64,000 nucleotides of DNA from an uncultured Bacillota bacterium (lineage in GTDB: Bacteria > Bacillota > Clostridia > Christensenellales > UBA1242): positions 62,001 to 126,000 of the forward strand of contig UQVQ01000002.1 of NCBI GenBank assembly GCA_900544595.1, given 5' to 3'. Below are positions 62,712 to 64,000 of this stretch, piece after piece (position 1 is the stretch's first letter; the number at the start of each line of letters is the position of its first letter). The notes beneath the pieces are model-generated. The model worked only from the letters and a program-made list of their open reading frames with translations. It did no database searches and was not told the DNA's origin. Made by a program: the position numbers and the translations under genes.

Positions 62712-63173
62712 TTATTGTTTCAAATTTGCAAAAGGCAACTGTCCATATTTGTTTTTAAATTCACACAACAATTCTTTTTTTACTTTTTCAGAATTTTCAC
62801 ACTTCATATACCATATATGCAAGTCTTCATAATTTTGTATTTGTCCAATTATTCTACCACCGAAGGCAGAAACATTTTTCCCACCCCAAAACTTGAGATG
62901 TTCCAAGACTCTTTTGTAAACAGTTTTAGATTCGCTTTTCCCAATATATAGAACATCCGCATCCTTCAACCATCTGTTTTGCAACTCATCAATGGAAACA
63001 GCGACTTTTCTATCTCTCCATATCTCTAAATTAACAGCCTCGTTAAAATTTACTTTTCCAAAATCACTAGGAAGAACAATAATATAAACTCCATAGTAAT
63101 TTCCTTTGCTCTCGTTCAAATCTCTCAATGTTCCGCCAAATTCAAAATCTCTATCAAAAAATCTTTTAATCAT
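62712..63173 (-). CDS. GIY-YIG-like nuclease domain protein
   Basis: The 153 residues contain YYGVYIIVLP (GIY equivalent), DVLYIGKSES (YIG equivalent), then VYKRVLEHLKFWGGKN and a Glu-containing C-terminal helix (ELLCEFKNKYGQLPFANL). This is the order of a GIY-YIG fold. AAGGAGATTAAAAA precedes the ATG, which overlaps the upstream stop (ATGA). It could be a small endonuclease; the spacing of the metal-binding Glu needs checking. Confidence 0.78.
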   Translation of the reverse strand: MIKRFFDRDFEFGGTLRDLNESKGNYYGVYIIVLPSDFGKVNFNEAVNLEIWRDRKVAVSIDELQNRWLKDADVLYIGKSESKTVYKRVLEHLKFWGGKNVSAFGGRIIGQIQNYEDLHIWYMKCENSEKVKKELLCEFKNKYGQLPFANLKQ

Positions 63174-63442
63174 TTTTTAATCTCCTTAAAAAAACAATCT
63201 CCTTGCTTTACCTTATATTTTAAGATTAAATCTATCAATTCTCTCAAAAATAAAATCATGTTTTTGTTTTGTAGGCGTTTTGTAAAATGCGTGATACTAG
63301 GAGTATTTACTCCTTTTTCTAAGCACCTTTCACACAAACACCATCTCCCATGACAATGATATTTTTTGTAAACGATTTCAAAATCTTCTAATTGCGGTTC
63401 ACTAAAAATTTCGCCACAACACTTACACTTATATAGTGGCAT
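63170..63442 (-). CDS. Cys-rich zinc-binding-like protein, 90 residues
   Basis: Starts MPLYKCKCCGEIFSEPQLED (ATG 63442). Cys pairs CKCC and CLCERC with His residues between (YHCHGRW) form a likely zinc finger; a helical tail follows. The ATG has only a distant purine tract, so the start is less sure; the ORF extends upstream into the HTH gene. It overlaps the next gene by 4 bp. Confidence 0.65.
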   Translation of the reverse strand: MPLYKCKCCGEIFSEPQLEDFEIVYKKYHCHGRWCLCERCLEKGVNTPSITHFTKRLQNKNMILFLRELIDLILKYKVKQGDCFFKEIKK

Positions 63443-63452
63443 ATAAAATGTT

Positions 63453-63743
63453 TCAGTTCTCTCCACTATTTTTCTCCAAAACAGTTGTGTTCGTTGGTAC
63501 ACTTCCCCCTAGAAGTGGATAGGACTTCATGTAACAACCTTTACCTTTAATTGTAACAATGTCGCACCCATACTCCCTAAGATAACCAATATTGCGAGCA
63601 ATTGTTTTTCTATCACAAGAAATCCCACAGAATTTGCTAATTTGTTCTGCGATTTTTGTTTGATGCAAAGGACAATTTTCCGAACTTCCATATTTTAATG
63701 CATCATAAACATATAATATAATAAGTTTTTTGTGTTTTTTCAC
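63453..63743 (-). CDS. HTH protein related to the WYL regulator N terminus
   Basis: 96 residues starting at a GTG after GGAGGTGTG. The sequence LIILYVYDALKYGSSENCPLHQ, ISCDRKTIARNIGYLREYGCDI and GKGCYMKS aligns with residues 8-70 of the WYL regulator at 57215-58195. The WYL domain is absent; the protein ends in a short Thr/Asn tail. It probably binds DNA and may act as a stand-alone or competing regulator. First gene of the second leftward cluster. Confidence 0.75.
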   Translation of the reverse strand: MKKHKKLIILYVYDALKYGSSENCPLHQTKIAEQISKFCGISCDRKTIARNIGYLREYGCDIVTIKGKGCYMKSYPLLGGSVPTNTTVLEKNSGEN

Positions 63744-63844
63744 TTACACACCTCCACTATTTCAATTATATCATACCACATGAGACAAAAAGGACGCATA
63801 TAGTTCTAAAAAAACTTAAATTGGTTTCCATCTTATACATTTCT

Positions 63845-64000
63845 TTAATTTTCCAGCAAATCTTCGATATTACAACCCAAAACTCTTGCTAGTTTGTAAA
63901 GTGTTTCAACTTGTGCTTTGTTTATGTCGTTTCTTCGTTGTTCATACATTTGAATAGAGCGAAGTTCCACTTCTGCAAGACTTGCAAGTTTGCTTTGAGA
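63845..64000 (-). CDS. XRE-family HTH regulator (5' end outside window)
   Basis: The reverse strand is open to the window edge and reads SLAEVELRSIQMYEQRRNDI followed by NKAQVETLYKLARVLGCNIE and DLLEN, the recognition helix and end of an XRE-type HTH. At least 52 codons; the start is beyond the window. Confidence 0.82.
   Translation of the reverse strand, partial: SQSKLASLAEVELRSIQMYEQRRNDINKAQVETLYKLARVLGCNIEDLLEN

Overview
The window is a low-GC, gram-positive-type bacterial chromosome, most likely an uncultured gut Clostridia-like Bacillota. The basis is AGGAG-type ribosome binding sites, a peptidoglycan operon with a meso-diaminopimelate-type MurE, typical Firmicute gene pairs (comEC-holA, secG-rnr-smpB-ssrA) and a tetracycline ribosomal-protection gene. 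Genus cannot be assigned from sequence alone.

From 1 to about 47.8 kb is core chromosome: fusA-rpsG-rpsL; rsmD with a convergent subtilisin-like protease; murG; the murE-mraY-murD-ftsW wall and division operon; recO; a paired Fe-S scaffold/GGGtGRT locus; truA; rplM-rpsI; comEC-holA; a patatin-like hydrolase; secG-rnr-smpB-ssrA; prfA with a YqhQ-PrmC fusion; rpsO-pnp-rpmE; secD-secF. Scattered among these are lineage-specific surface or repeat proteins (DUF285, collagen-like, DUF11-like, ankyrin) and several unknowns. Three tRNA genes (Gly, Cys, Leu) close this part. A recurring feature is a -10 element lying 6 to 8 bases before an ATG with no ribosome binding site, which predicts leaderless mRNAs for at least eight genes.

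From 47.9 kb to the end is an accessory island with different base and codon use. It starts with a DEDDh exonuclease, a 5'-truncated radical-SAM remnant, a tet(W)/tet(O)/tet(44)-type resistance gene with an intact attenuation leader, an IS3-family remnant, and an SF1 helicase gene that is both frameshifted and 3'-truncated. The tet segment appears to have replaced the middle of an older helicase/radical-SAM/exonuclease operon. Next come a candidate small RNA of about 250 nt with its own promoter and terminator, then a five-gene leftward operon: soluble FtsH-like AAA protease, a duplicated 106-residue protein, a WYL regulator, a DUF262/DUF1524 nuclease and a Cys-rich peptide. Opposite it is an XRE regulator. 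A 12-bp inverted operator lies in both promoters, and 52-bp direct repeats flank the whole module. This module is the best candidate for an undescribed defence system. The window ends in a second leftward cluster (HTH protein, Cys-rich protein, GIY-YIG-like protein, DUF1810 protein, an unknown, and a decayed tandemly duplicated DUF4268-like gene) and a partial XRE gene.
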